Assembly (NCBI RefSeq): GCF_000154725.1 | Contig: NZ_DS544873.1 | Span: 1,767,661-1,831,660, forward strand | Source of the DNA: Kordia algicida OT-1 | Lineage (GTDB): Bacteria; Bacteroidota; Bacteroidia; Flavobacteriales; Flavobacteriaceae | Length of the DNA stretch: 64,000 nt | Direction of reading: 5' to 3' | In this document: in pieces, positions 43,027-51,856 of the stretch | How the letters are laid out: every line of letters begins with the position of its first letter | Numbering within the stretch: position 1 is the stretch's first letter | Program-made: the position numbers and the translations under genes | Notes under the pieces: model-generated | The model's input: only the letters and a program-made list of their open reading frames with translations | Databases searched by the model: none | Told to the model about the DNA's origin: nothing

Positions 43027-45183
43027 TTACTTTTTGATGGTGATAGTTACTTTTTTGCCTAAATCAAATACTTCATGTGCGTCCATCAAATTGATACGTT
43101 CTAGCAAAACTTCGTTCGTTATCCAACTTCCGTTAATTAAGATTTCTACTTTTACAATCGTTCCATCTTTGGCAACTTCCACACGAATTCCATCATAGGT
43201 TTTTAAGTATTTTTCTATGATTTTTCCGTAATTTTCACGAAACCAATTTGTTGCTTTTTCATTCAACTTATCAGCTATTGTTTTCGCAGTTTTGGTACGT
43301 TTTTTTCTTTTAATGAATGTTTTTCCTTTTACAGAAGCTGCTGCTCCAACGGCACTATTGTTAACATTTTTTGGCATTGGCAATGGTTGCTTTACCGTTT
43401 TTCGATTGCCATTTTTATTGACAACTTCATTATCAACTGCAACAAAAGAAGTGTATTGTGTGACTAAATTATACTTTAATCCAAGTTGAGTAACTTGGTG
43501 TTTTGTTTGGTCTCCAAAACGCCTTTTGTAATCGTCCAAACGTTCTATTTTTTTACGCGCCCACAAGTAACGAAGTGCTTCGTTGTCTTTGCTCAACATG
43601 CCATCGGTTACACGAAATTCTTTTTGAAAAACGCCGTTTCCAGTTTGTCCAGTAATTGTCAACGTACCTTTTGCTTCGCCTCTATATTTCCCGAAAACTA
43701 AAATTGGACGTGAAGCAAATACATCTGGAATGCTACTTGGCGTTACGTCATACGCATCAAAACCTTCTGCTTTGATTCGAATTTGCGTTAATAACGGTGA
43801 TTTTATATAGTTTCTAAATTTTTCTGCGACGTCATTGGCTTCGTTCATTTCGGTTGCGATAAACGTTTCGCTGTTGCTAATTTTTGCCATTCCTTCTAGT
43901 AAATATCGGTTGACTCCTGAACCGATTCCGAAGGTAAACACATTGGCTTGTCCTAAGTTTTGTTCGATCATTTCAAACGCTTTACGTTCTACACTTACGT
44001 AACCATCTGTAATTACTACCATTGATCGTGCGCTTGTTTTGTCCATTCTTGGCAATGCATATGCTGTTTTTAGTGCATTTAGCAAACGAGTTCCGCCTCC
44101 ACCGCGTTCGTTGGTTAGGAAGTTGATTCCTTTTTGAATGTTTTCTTTTGTACACGCCAACGGTTCTGGTGCTAATACGCTCGATCCGCCAGCGAATAGT
44201 AGAATGTTGTAGTGATCGGTTTCTGGTAAATTGACCAATAAGTTGCGTAATAATTTTTTGGAAACTTCCATTGGATAACCATTCATAGAACCTGAAACAT
44301 CCACGACGAATAGGTATTCTTTTGCTGTTAGTTTTATGTTTACAGAAGCTTTTGGCGGTTCCATCATATACGCGAAGAATTTTTCTCCATTTTCTTCGTA
44401 GAGTAATAATCCTGATTGAATTTCATTGCCGCGCATGCTGTATTTTAGGATGAAATCGCGATTTGATGGATTTTTGTTTTCGCTTGTCAACGATATTTCT
44501 GCTTTTCTTGTGTTTGGATAGTGAACTTTGATGTTGTGTGTGTTTGAAGAAACATCTGCAATGGGAATTCCTGCGTTGATTTGTACGTCTAAATTATAAT
44601 TGAACGTATCTCCTACTCCTTTTTCTGTATATGGCTGATTGAACACGGTTTCGCCTGAAGTATTTTCGCCTGTGAATCGCGGACCAACAACGCCAGGAAA
44701 TACGAATTCATAATTTCCTGCTAACGGTACGAGCATTTCTGTGTAGTAAATATCAATAGTGACAAGATCATTTTTCATGATGTTTCCAACGTTCATTTGA
44801 AATACATTCGGACGATGCTGATCGAGTTTTGCGGCACGTTTTCCTTCTTTTAGAGCTTTGTCATACACACGTTGCGCTTCTTGTTTTTCGAAGATTTTTG
44901 CGTTGATCGTACGATCGCCAATCGTCATTTGCATTTTGTGAACCGCAGCTTGTGTGGAAAGTGGAAATACATATTTTGCCTCAATCGGAATGTTTCCTGT
45001 GTTTTGATAGGTTTGTGCAATGTGTACATGTGCGATGTTTCCGGAAATTTTCACATTTGCTTTGGTCGATTTCAACGGAATTACCGCATTTGGCGTCAAT
45101 ATTTCTAAGTACGGACTTTCTGTTTTTTGCGCAAATCCAAAACTGGAAATGAGCGTAATGAAGATGATAAAAATATGTTTCAT
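43027..45183 (-). CDS. VIT and von Willebrand A domain protein, exported
   Basis: The frame is open from 45225, but the predicted transcript starts downstream of that codon, and the signal peptide MKHIFIIFITLISSFGFAQ begins at 45183. Residues about 25-150 form a VIT domain (VHIAQTYQNTGNIPIEAKYVFPL). A VWA domain follows with MIDAS motif DVSGSMNG, and the last ~70 residues form a domain also found in the 40488-41060 lipoprotein. It is probably a surface or periplasmic adhesion protein. Confidence 0.88.
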   Translation of the reverse strand: MKHIFIIFITLISSFGFAQKTESPYLEILTPNAVIPLKSTKANVKISGNIAHVHIAQTYQNTGNIPIEAKYVFPLSTQAAVHKMQMTIGDRTINAKIFEKQEAQRVYDKALKEGKRAAKLDQHRPNVFQMNVGNIMKNDLVTIDIYYTEMLVPLAGNYEFVFPGVVGPRFTGENTSGETVFNQPYTEKGVGDTFNYNLDVQINAGIPIADVSSNTHNIKVHYPNTRKAEISLTSENKNPSNRDFILKYSMRGNEIQSGLLLYEENGEKFFAYMMEPPKASVNIKLTAKEYLFVVDVSGSMNGYPMEVSKKLLRNLLVNLPETDHYNILLFAGGSSVLAPEPLACTKENIQKGINFLTNERGGGGTRLLNALKTAYALPRMDKTSARSMVVITDGYVSVERKAFEMIEQNLGQANVFTFGIGSGVNRYLLEGMAKISNSETFIATEMNEANDVAEKFRNYIKSPLLTQIRIKAEGFDAYDVTPSSIPDVFASRPILVFGKYRGEAKGTLTITGQTGNGVFQKEFRVTDGMLSKDNEALRYLWARKKIERLDDYKRRFGDQTKHQVTQLGLKYNLVTQYTSFVAVDNEVVNKNGNRKTVKQPLPMPKNVNNSAVGAAASVKGKTFIKRKKRTKTAKTIADKLNEKATNWFRENYGKIIEKYLKTYDGIRVEVAKDGTIVKVEILINGSWITNEVLLERINLMDAHEVFDLGKKVTITIKK

Positions 45184-45222
45184 AGTATTGGATTTTTGAT
45201 CGTTTTTATTTGTTTGTTGCTT

Positions 45223-45293
45223 CAAATATCATATCAAAATCGCCTAAAATTTGTGTTGTTTTAGTATTCGTTGTGTCTTATCTAGAATTCGTT
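45223..45293 (-). promoter_or_regulatory. Second promoter with 21-bp-spaced direct repeats
   Basis: AACGAATTCTAGA (from 45293) and AACGAATACTAAA (from 45272), 21 bp apart, then 29 nt and GATATTTG (45230-45223). The repeats equal those at 41168 while the spacers differ, which points to protein-binding constraint. Confidence 0.65.
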
Positions 45294-45397
45294 TTGCAAC
45301 GAGAACTATCTCACGAAAGTGAAAAAATTAGGAGCTATAAGTTGTCTCATCTTACAGAAATTAGCCGTATTTTTATGGTAAAATCTAAACATTTATT

Positions 45398-45955
45398 ATG
45401 TCGCTACGTTACAAATCTGCAGAGGAATCGAGAGTCGTTATTTCTGAATTGATGTTGCCTTCACACTCAAATTTCAGTGGAAAAATTCATGGAGGTTATG
45501 TGCTTTCTTTGTTAGATCAAATTGCGTTTGCATGCGCTTCCAAGCATTCACGCGCGTATTGTGTAACAGCTTCTGTAGATACCGTTGATTTTTTGAACCC
45601 GATTGAAGTTGGCGAATTGGTAACGATGCGCGCTTCTATTAATTATGTTGGACGAACTTCGATGGTTGTTGGCATTCGCGTAGAAGCAGAAAATATTCAA
45701 ACGGGTATTGTTAAGCATTGTAATTCTTCCTATTTCACTATGGTTGCTCGTGATGACGAAGGAAAAGGCATTGAAGTAGACGGTTTGTTATTGGAAAATA
45801 CGACAGAGATCAAACGTTTTTTAAAAGCTGTAAAACGTATTGAAATGAAACGCAAACGACGTGAGGAATTTGATCGCGAAGATTTTGTTCCAGAAGATTA
45901 CCTTTCTGATTTAGAAAACTATAAAGTTAAGGTGACTTGTACGGATGAGTTGTGA
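45398..45955 (+). CDS. Acyl-CoA thioesterase (hotdog fold)
   Basis: A 185-aa protein with a single hotdog domain: LPSHSNFSGKIHGGYVLSLLDQIAFACASKHS (with the Gly-Gly and Asp of the YciA/BFIT type), VTASVDTVDFLNPIEVGELVTMRASINYVGRTSMVVGIRVEAEN, and a charged C-terminal extension of about 50 residues. It hydrolyses acyl-CoA thioesters in the cytoplasm; chain-length preference cannot be read from the sequence. Confidence 0.9.
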   Translation: MSLRYKSAEESRVVISELMLPSHSNFSGKIHGGYVLSLLDQIAFACASKHSRAYCVTASVDTVDFLNPIEVGELVTMRASINYVGRTSMVVGIRVEAENIQTGIVKHCNSSYFTMVARDDEGKGIEVDGLLLENTTEIKRFLKAVKRIEMKRKRREEFDREDFVPEDYLSDLENYKVKVTCTDEL

Positions 45956-45958
45956 GGT

Positions 45959-46006
45959 GTGGGTTTTGGTTTTTGGGTTGTGAGTTTTGGGTTTTGGGTT
46001 TTGAGC
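45959..46006. repeat. Heptanucleotide repeat (GGGTTTT)n after the thioesterase stop
   Basis: Six to seven 7-bp units, mostly GGGTTTT, start 4 nt after the stop codon. The G-triplets could allow a G-quadruplex on the plus strand. The rest of the gap 46007-46268 shows no supported gene. Confidence 0.75.
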
Positions 46007-46268
46007 CAAAAAGCTATTTTTTTTAAAATTAATGAAAATCAGCGTTTTAAAATTTTATAGGTTTACAAAACTATGTCATTTCTATGCAAAACCATACTTC
46101 AAAAAGATACTTTTTATTTTATATTTTAAAGTTCCATATTAAACAAAAATACATCATGGGTTGTTTTTCTATTATTTACGATTCACTACTCAAATATCGA
46201 CAGTCCATTTTTTATCTTTTCAAAAAGTTTACATCACTTTAAGTTTAAGTTTGCCTAGAGTTGAAAAT

Positions 46269-47093
46269 TTACACAAAATTATAACAATATTTTTCTTCAA
46301 AATAGTTAATAATAATTGTTGAAATCATATAAATTTCAGCATCAGAAAAGAATAGCTGATTTCTGAATTTTTCAAATAGCAATGTTATATCTATAATTTC
46401 CGTATTGTTCGTTAACATTCCATAGGATAATTTCCATTTTGAAAATGTTGTTGGAGCCGATTCTAACTCATGAAAGGCATTTAATTCTATGAATAATTCG
46501 TCCAATCGTTCTTTTATTTCTTTTTCGTTTTCATTTAAAATTGAAGTCACTTCTGCGTTTAATTTTTCCTTGGTACTTGGAAAAAATTCTATCGTATTTA
46601 GTAACTCTTTAGATTGTTCTAAATAAATTTTTGGAGCATAACCGCCAAGACAGTATAAGTATGTAAAAACCAAACACAATGAATATTCGAAGTCATATTC
46701 GTTTTCAACCAAACATTCTAAAATTTCTAAGTTTAATAGTGAAGTATCTTTTGTGTAAAACGGATCTGATTCATCTACATGTTCATGCTCTAAAATTTTA
46801 ATATAGTCTTGCGGAAATTCACGAAATAATGTTTGAACTTCGGTCATTTTGAACGCTGCAAAGTATTCATATTCAGATTGAAGATATTGTTTCCATTTTG
46901 TTGAAATTTGTTCGTTGAACACTTGATTTTCTTCCGTTGTAAATACTTCCAAGATTAAACGTTTGGGATAACTCGTGTATACAAATGAACTAATTTCGCC
47001 AGTATTTAACAATTCTGAGAATGTGGGTTTTATAAATTCTAGCATCATTTTTTTCTGAGCTTCTTTTGGTATAAAAAATATAAGTTCTAACAT
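46269..47093 (-). CDS. Hypothetical protein of the graspetide cluster
   Basis: A 274-aa soluble, acidic, mostly helical protein (MLELIFFIPKEAQKKMMLEF, then SLLNLEILECLVENEYDFEYSLCLVFTYLYCLGGYAPKIYLEQ). No signal peptide or known motif is seen. It overlaps the glycosyltransferase gene by 7 nt, so it is translationally coupled and is the last gene of the RiPP operon. A role in modification or immunity is possible only by context. Confidence 0.65.
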   Translation of the reverse strand: MLELIFFIPKEAQKKMMLEFIKPTFSELLNTGEISSFVYTSYPKRLILEVFTTEENQVFNEQISTKWKQYLQSEYEYFAAFKMTEVQTLFREFPQDYIKILEHEHVDESDPFYTKDTSLLNLEILECLVENEYDFEYSLCLVFTYLYCLGGYAPKIYLEQSKELLNTIEFFPSTKEKLNAEVTSILNENEKEIKERLDELFIELNAFHELESAPTTFSKWKLSYGMLTNNTEIIDITLLFEKFRNQLFFSDAEIYMISTIIINYFEEKYCYNFV

Positions 47094-48139
47094 GATTGCA
47101 AGCTTTTAGAAAGATTTTGTATGATAGTTTCTCCCCAATTTTCTGGGTTTGGAGCGGTTTGCAGTGAAGCAAATTTATTTTTGTATAGTTTTTTGTTTTC
47201 AAGCGATGTTAATAATAATAGTAATCTTCCTTTGAATATGGAATCGGTCACACGAATAAATGCATCTTGCGTTACAGTATTTTTTGTCGCTTCAGTAGTT
47301 GCGATGTGAATCTTTTTTGTAATATCATTGGTAAATGTTAAACTAATATGAGCATTATTTTGTTTTGTAAAAGTGCCTGTTTGCCAAGTATCTTCAACCA
47401 ATTCTGTATTTACAGCATCTTCTTCTGCTTTTGGCTTTTCAATATTTCCATATTTGAATTTTCCATCTTGAAATAGAAATAAAAGTGTTGATTGAAAACT
47501 ACTTTTGTGTTGAATATACATTGCAGAAACGCCTGTTACGTTTATGTCGTTTTCAAAACTTTCTTCAACATCATGCCAAATGAATTCTACAAATTCAGAA
47601 TTGTTAAATTTTACATTTTTTAATCCAGACATCGTTAACCTGTTGTATAAGTCATCATCTTCAAATCCCCAACCTGACATGCGTTCGTCATATCCTTTTA
47701 CGGCTAAAAAATCATCTTTTTTTACGCAAACACGTCCTGTAGAGCCATCCGCAAAAGCTGATGTTAGAAATATGTTTCCGCTAAAACTAAATTGGTAATT
47801 TATAAAGTACGCAAAATCTTTTCCTAAGTAATTATCGGCATCTAAGTTGCAAATTATATCTCCTGTTGCAAGTTTCATCACTACGTTTCGAGAATGCGAT
47901 CGGTGAAATGTTTCGGGAATGTTGGTACTGTAAAACTTCAAAATTCCCATATCGAGATACACTTTTAAATCGTTTGTAACCCACGATTTTATATCGTCGT
48001 TAGAGTTGTAATCCAAAAGCACGAATTCGATATTTTCATAATCTATATTGTCTTCTATATTACGTACTAATGTTTCTTTTAAGTGATACAATCGATTCAT
48101 AGAAACCGTACAAAAAGATATTTTATTTTTCAATTTCAT
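47087..48139 (-). CDS. Family 2 / galactosyltransferase-like glycosyltransferase
   Basis: A 350-aa protein with a GT-A core: ISFCTVSMNRLYHLKETLVRNI (nucleotide binding), NLDADNYLGKDF (DxD), and GYDERMSGWGFEDDDLYNRL, the C-terminal galactosyltransferase motif (Glyco_transf_7C). The last 130 residues form an extra domain of unknown type. It has no membrane segment. Its place in the operon of a Ser/Thr-rich RiPP suggests it may glycosylate the peptide; that is inference. Confidence 0.85.
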   Translation of the reverse strand: MKLKNKISFCTVSMNRLYHLKETLVRNIEDNIDYENIEFVLLDYNSNDDIKSWVTNDLKVYLDMGILKFYSTNIPETFHRSHSRNVVMKLATGDIICNLDADNYLGKDFAYFINYQFSFSGNIFLTSAFADGSTGRVCVKKDDFLAVKGYDERMSGWGFEDDDLYNRLTMSGLKNVKFNNSEFVEFIWHDVEESFENDINVTGVSAMYIQHKSSFQSTLLFLFQDGKFKYGNIEKPKAEEDAVNTELVEDTWQTGTFTKQNNAHISLTFTNDITKKIHIATTEATKNTVTQDAFIRVTDSIFKGRLLLLLTSLENKKLYKNKFASLQTAPNPENWGETIIQNLSKSLQSC

Positions 48140-48150
48140 GGTGTTTGTTT

Positions 48151-48318
48151 TTAACGTACATAATATTCTACAACTAACTTCAATATCGATTTTCCTTCTA
48201 TTATTAAAAAGCTCATTGTTAGCAGTGTAACGATAAAAATGATGATAATTAGCAACATTCCGCGTTTCACTAAGAAATAGTTATCTCGGTTCATTATTTT
48301 TTCTAAATCGTCTTCCAT
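48151..48318 (-). CDS. Single-helix membrane protein (55 aa) behind the exporter
   Basis: The ATG at 48318 lies 2 nt after the exporter stop. The product MEDDLEKIMNRDNYFLVKRG is followed by one long hydrophobic helix (MLLIIIIFIVTLLTMSFLII) and a short tail. It could be an exporter accessory subunit or the remnant of an HlyD-type adaptor, which normally occupies this place. It is too short for common gene callers, but spacing and frame support it. Confidence 0.65.
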   Translation of the reverse strand: MEDDLEKIMNRDNYFLVKRGMLLIIIIFIVTLLTMSFLIIEGKSILKLVVEYYVR

Positions 48319-48320
48319 AT

Positions 48321-50552
48321 TTACGCGCTTAATTCAAGTTGATTTTTCACTAAATTGAAGTAATATCCTTTGGTTTTTACCAATTCTGTATGCGTTCCGC
48401 GCTCTACAATGTGTCCTTTTTTTAATACGATTATTTGATCTGCATTTTTTACGGTGGAAAGTCTGTGTGCAATTTTCACCACTGTTTTCCCTTTAAAAAA
48501 GGAATCTAGATGCTCATAAATTATTTTTTCGTTTTCCGCATCAAGTGCAGAAGTTGCTTCATCAAAAAAAATAAAATGTGGATTCTTGTATACAGCGCGT
48601 GCAATGAATACACGTTGTCTTTGTCCGCCAGAAAGTCCATTTCCGTTACTTCCTACCATTGTTTGTAGTCCTGAAGGCAATGTAGAAACAAATTCTTCTA
48701 GGTTGGCAATATGCAATGCTTTTTGTAATTGTTTTGGATCAACCTCAGCATCGCCCGTTACAATATTTCGTTCTAAAGTATCTGAGAATAAGAAACCATC
48801 TTGCAGTACAATTCCACAGTTTTTTCGTAAATCTTTCGCAGATATATCTACCAAATTGTCGTTATCATATTTTATTGTGCCTTCAATGGGATTGTAGAAT
48901 TTTAATAACAATTTCATTAACGTTGTTTTTCCACTTCCACTTTCACCAACAATTGCTGTTGTTTTTCCTTTTGGAATGTTGAAATCTATGTTTTCTAATA
49001 CATACGGAGATCGCGGACCAGAATATTGAAATGAAACGTTATTAACGGCAATTCCTTTTGGTGTTGTCGTTGTATGATTGTTATTTTCATATAATAACAC
49101 ATGATGATTTTGCACTTCATTTTCAATATTTTGCACTTCGTATAAACGTTCCAAACTGAGCTTAGCAAATTGCCACGATCGGAAGAATTCAATAAGTTGA
49201 TTAATTGGCGAATTCATTTGCCCGATGATGTAAGAAATACTCAATAAAGCTCCTAAAGTGATGTTTCCCAAAATTACTTCGCGCGCAGCGATAAAGATGA
49301 CCACGATGTTTTTGAGCTGATTGATAAAGTCATAACCCATCAACTGAATTTGATCTAATTTTAAAGCTCTTAAGTTTATTTTGAAAAGCTTTATTTGCGA
49401 TTTTTTCCAACGAGAAATTCTGTAACGCTCCATATTATTGAGCTTAACTTCTTCTATTCCGTTGATTAATTCGAAAACCGATTGCTGACTTTCACTTTTA
49501 TAGTTGAACCGATAATAATCAATTTTTTCAAGTTTCTTTAAAAACACTAATGACCAAATGATAGCAAGAAGTGTTAGAGATGAATAGATCACCAAGATTT
49601 TAAAATCGTAATAGGTTAATACAAAGAAGAATACCAAAAAGTTGAGTGACGAAAAAATCACCATAAGACTTTGTGAAGTAAGAAATTCTTCTATACGTTC
49701 GTGATCTTGAATTCGTTGTGAAAAATCGCCCAATTGCCTAGAATCAAAGAAAGAAAATGGTAAGAGTATGATTTTGTTTAAAAAGTCGGAAACAATTGTA
49801 ATGTTGATTTTTGAGTTGATATAAACCAACACCCAACTTTTAACTATTTCAACAAGAGTGGAACTTAAAAACAGAAAAACTTGTGCCAATAAAATGATGA
49901 AGACAAAGTTTAAGTTTTTAGATTCTACTCCAATGTCAATTAGTGCTTTGGTTAAAAATGGAAAGATGAGTGTAAAGAAACTTGTAACTCCCAAACCCAA
50001 ACCAAGAATGCTAATTTCACGCTTGTAAGGTTTTAAAAACTTGTAAATGAATGCAAAACTGAACGCTTTTTCTTTGATGATTTCTTTGTCGTGAAATGCT
50101 TCGGTAGGATTTAAAAATAATGCAATTCCTTTGTCTTGTTGTAACCACATTTTTTCAAAGTTTACTTGATCGATCGTAATTTTTCCGTGTGACGGATCAG
50201 CAATTTTGAAGCTTACTTTGTTGGTTATTGGATGCTTTTTTACTTTGTATAGTACTACATAATGTCCATTATCCCAAAACAGAATACATGGTAATGGTGC
50301 TTTTTGAATGAGTTCATCAATGGTAATTTTTACAGGCATAGTTTCAAAACCCATTTTTATGGCACCTTCTTCAATTCCCAACAAGTTAGAACCATCTTTA
50401 CCTAAAAAACATTCGTCGCGTACTTGACGTATGTAATATTTTTTTCCGTGATAACGTGCTATCATTACCAAACATGCTGGTCCGCAGTCCATCACGTCGT
50501 GTTGATAGACAAATTCAAATGGCTTTAAGCTGTTTCGTAATTGTTGTAGCAT
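48321..50552 (-). CDS. Peptidase-containing ABC exporter (C39 peptidase, PCAT)
   Basis: A 743-aa half-transporter: N-terminal C39 peptidase (catalytic Cys in DVMDCGPACLVMIARYHGKKY, His in DNGHYVVLYKV, Asp in ADPSHGKI), six membrane helices (about 165-440) and an ABC domain (GESGSGKTT, LSGGQRQRVFIARA, IFFDEATSALD). It cleaves GG leaders and exports the core peptide, fitting the two GG precursors in the cluster. It lies 1 nt after the SPASM gene. Confidence 0.95.
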   Translation of the reverse strand: MLQQLRNSLKPFEFVYQHDVMDCGPACLVMIARYHGKKYYIRQVRDECFLGKDGSNLLGIEEGAIKMGFETMPVKITIDELIQKAPLPCILFWDNGHYVVLYKVKKHPITNKVSFKIADPSHGKITIDQVNFEKMWLQQDKGIALFLNPTEAFHDKEIIKEKAFSFAFIYKFLKPYKREISILGLGLGVTSFFTLIFPFLTKALIDIGVESKNLNFVFIILLAQVFLFLSSTLVEIVKSWVLVYINSKINITIVSDFLNKIILLPFSFFDSRQLGDFSQRIQDHERIEEFLTSQSLMVIFSSLNFLVFFFVLTYYDFKILVIYSSLTLLAIIWSLVFLKKLEKIDYYRFNYKSESQQSVFELINGIEEVKLNNMERYRISRWKKSQIKLFKINLRALKLDQIQLMGYDFINQLKNIVVIFIAAREVILGNITLGALLSISYIIGQMNSPINQLIEFFRSWQFAKLSLERLYEVQNIENEVQNHHVLLYENNNHTTTTPKGIAVNNVSFQYSGPRSPYVLENIDFNIPKGKTTAIVGESGSGKTTLMKLLLKFYNPIEGTIKYDNDNLVDISAKDLRKNCGIVLQDGFLFSDTLERNIVTGDAEVDPKQLQKALHIANLEEFVSTLPSGLQTMVGSNGNGLSGGQRQRVFIARAVYKNPHFIFFDEATSALDAENEKIIYEHLDSFFKGKTVVKIAHRLSTVKNADQIIVLKKGHIVERGTHTELVKTKGYYFNLVKNQLELSA

Positions 50553-50553
50553 A

Positions 50554-51648
50554 TTAATGTTCTGTAACTAATAGTTTTAATGGATTGATGCTCCAATCTT
50601 CCCATACATTGGTATAAGGATTGTATCCGCATCGTAATGGTTTGCTGTATTCGTCATCTGTTTGTTGTGTAAAAGCTCTACAATCGGAACAGTTGTATCT
50701 AAATTCGCAGTCGCGACAAATAGCAATGTCATCTTTTTTGACATTCCAAAGTGATTGGTATGATTTTTCTTGAATGACGTCTTCAATACGTTTTTCTTTA
50801 AAGTTTCCGTAAGTTTTGGTCATTTTCGGACAGTTTTTAATGTTTCCTGTCGTATCAATTGTCAATTTTTTAAAGAGACAACCATTGTGTTTTTGATGAA
50901 AGTGATGTGTTCCCATGTCACTAAAATTCAAGTGATCGAATGAAATTGTTCCACAGCAACCTTTTTCAAAATCTAATGTATGATGGCTTACTTTTCCAAT
51001 TTCGATTGGGAAATACGTTTCGCGTTCTATGTAATAATCTACCGCTTTTTCAGTCTTGGCGTTGTATACATGCACATGACTCAATGGCGCATATGTTTTG
51101 AGTAAGTAATGCCACTGATCGTTAGTAATTTCTCCTTCATTTTTTAGATATAATTCTACATATAACATGTTTGCTTGGTCAATGATGGAAAGTACTTTGT
51201 CAATGAATGAAAAGTTGGTTTTTGATGAAATTCTAATTTGCAAATCGTTGCAATGCAGTTCGTTAATTTGAAAGATGAGTGATGAAAAATCTTCTTCATT
51301 AAAAACAGTTTCATCAACTTCTAGAATAGCATCTTTTAGAATGACATGATCGTCATCGTAAGCCGTTGAAACTTCAGGAAACTTTTCAATTTCTTCCGTT
51401 AAAAAACCAAATTCATGCACAAGCATATATTCTATAAAGCTGAAGAATGAGTTTTTTGAATCTTCATCAATATGTGCAATGATTTCTGTTATTTTTTTTC
51501 GGTTGATATCTTGTACCAAATCGTAATATTCATTTGGGATAATTTGCACATCGCCACGAGAATAATCAATAATTATACTTCTTTTTGCACCTTTTACCAG
51601 CTTGCAACTAGATGATACAAAGAATACATCATTTTTTGAATACTTCAT
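50554..51648 (-). CDS. SPASM-domain peptide maturase of the grasp-with-spasm type
   Basis: A 364-aa protein whose last 120 residues carry a SPASM-like cysteine array (GCLFKKLTIDTTGNIKNCPKM, then CRDCEFRYNCSDCRAF) for iron-sulfur clusters. The N-terminal part is a divergent barrel but has no CxxxCxxC motif, so it should not make a normal radical-SAM cluster. In known Bacteroidota clusters such proteins pair with an ATP-grasp enzyme, as here. It overlaps the 75-aa gene by 20 nt. Confidence 0.88.
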   Translation of the reverse strand: MKYSKNDVFFVSSSCKLVKGAKRSIIIDYSRGDVQIIPNEYYDLVQDINRKKITEIIAHIDEDSKNSFFSFIEYMLVHEFGFLTEEIEKFPEVSTAYDDDHVILKDAILEVDETVFNEEDFSSLIFQINELHCNDLQIRISSKTNFSFIDKVLSIIDQANMLYVELYLKNEGEITNDQWHYLLKTYAPLSHVHVYNAKTEKAVDYYIERETYFPIEIGKVSHHTLDFEKGCCGTISFDHLNFSDMGTHHFHQKHNGCLFKKLTIDTTGNIKNCPKMTKTYGNFKEKRIEDVIQEKSYQSLWNVKKDDIAICRDCEFRYNCSDCRAFTQQTDDEYSKPLRCGYNPYTNVWEDWSINPLKLLVTEH

Positions 51649-51856
51649 TTTCAGTGGTTTTAGGTTCGTATTTTTTACAGATTATTCGGTTTGGATAGTA
51701 ACCACGCATTTCAATACTTTGCGTAGCTTCATTGTATTTGTACAATGCCAATTCGTCTTCAATATTGGTAACTTGGTTGTAAAATATTCTTTTAAAAAAG
51801 AGTGGTAAACCTGCAAGTTCTTCTGTTTCAAGTTCTATTTTATTCAATGATTCCAT
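51629..51856 (-). CDS. Small protein between the ATP-grasp and SPASM genes (75 aa)
   Basis: MESLNKIELETEELAGLPLFFKRIFYNQVTNIEDELALYK is its N-terminal part, followed by a Tyr-rich, basic C-terminus. It overlaps the ATP-grasp gene by 17 nt and the SPASM gene by 20 nt, which makes coupled translation likely. No GG leader is present, so it is not a precursor. A leader-binding or adaptor role is possible, but no RRE fold can be seen. Confidence 0.7.
   Translation of the reverse strand: MESLNKIELETEELAGLPLFFKRIFYNQVTNIEDELALYKYNEATQSIEMRGYYPNRIICKKYEPKTTENEVFKK

Noticed and set aside
45184-45225. Upstream Met (MKQQTNKNDQKSNT) of the VIT/VWA protein
   Set aside because: It lies at the predicted transcription start and before a proper signal peptide, so the Met at 45183 is the better start.
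46156-46242. 28-codon frame MGCFSIIYDSLLKYRQSIFY
   Set aside because: No conserved feature, no promoter and no support beyond chance; in AT-rich gaps such frames are common.
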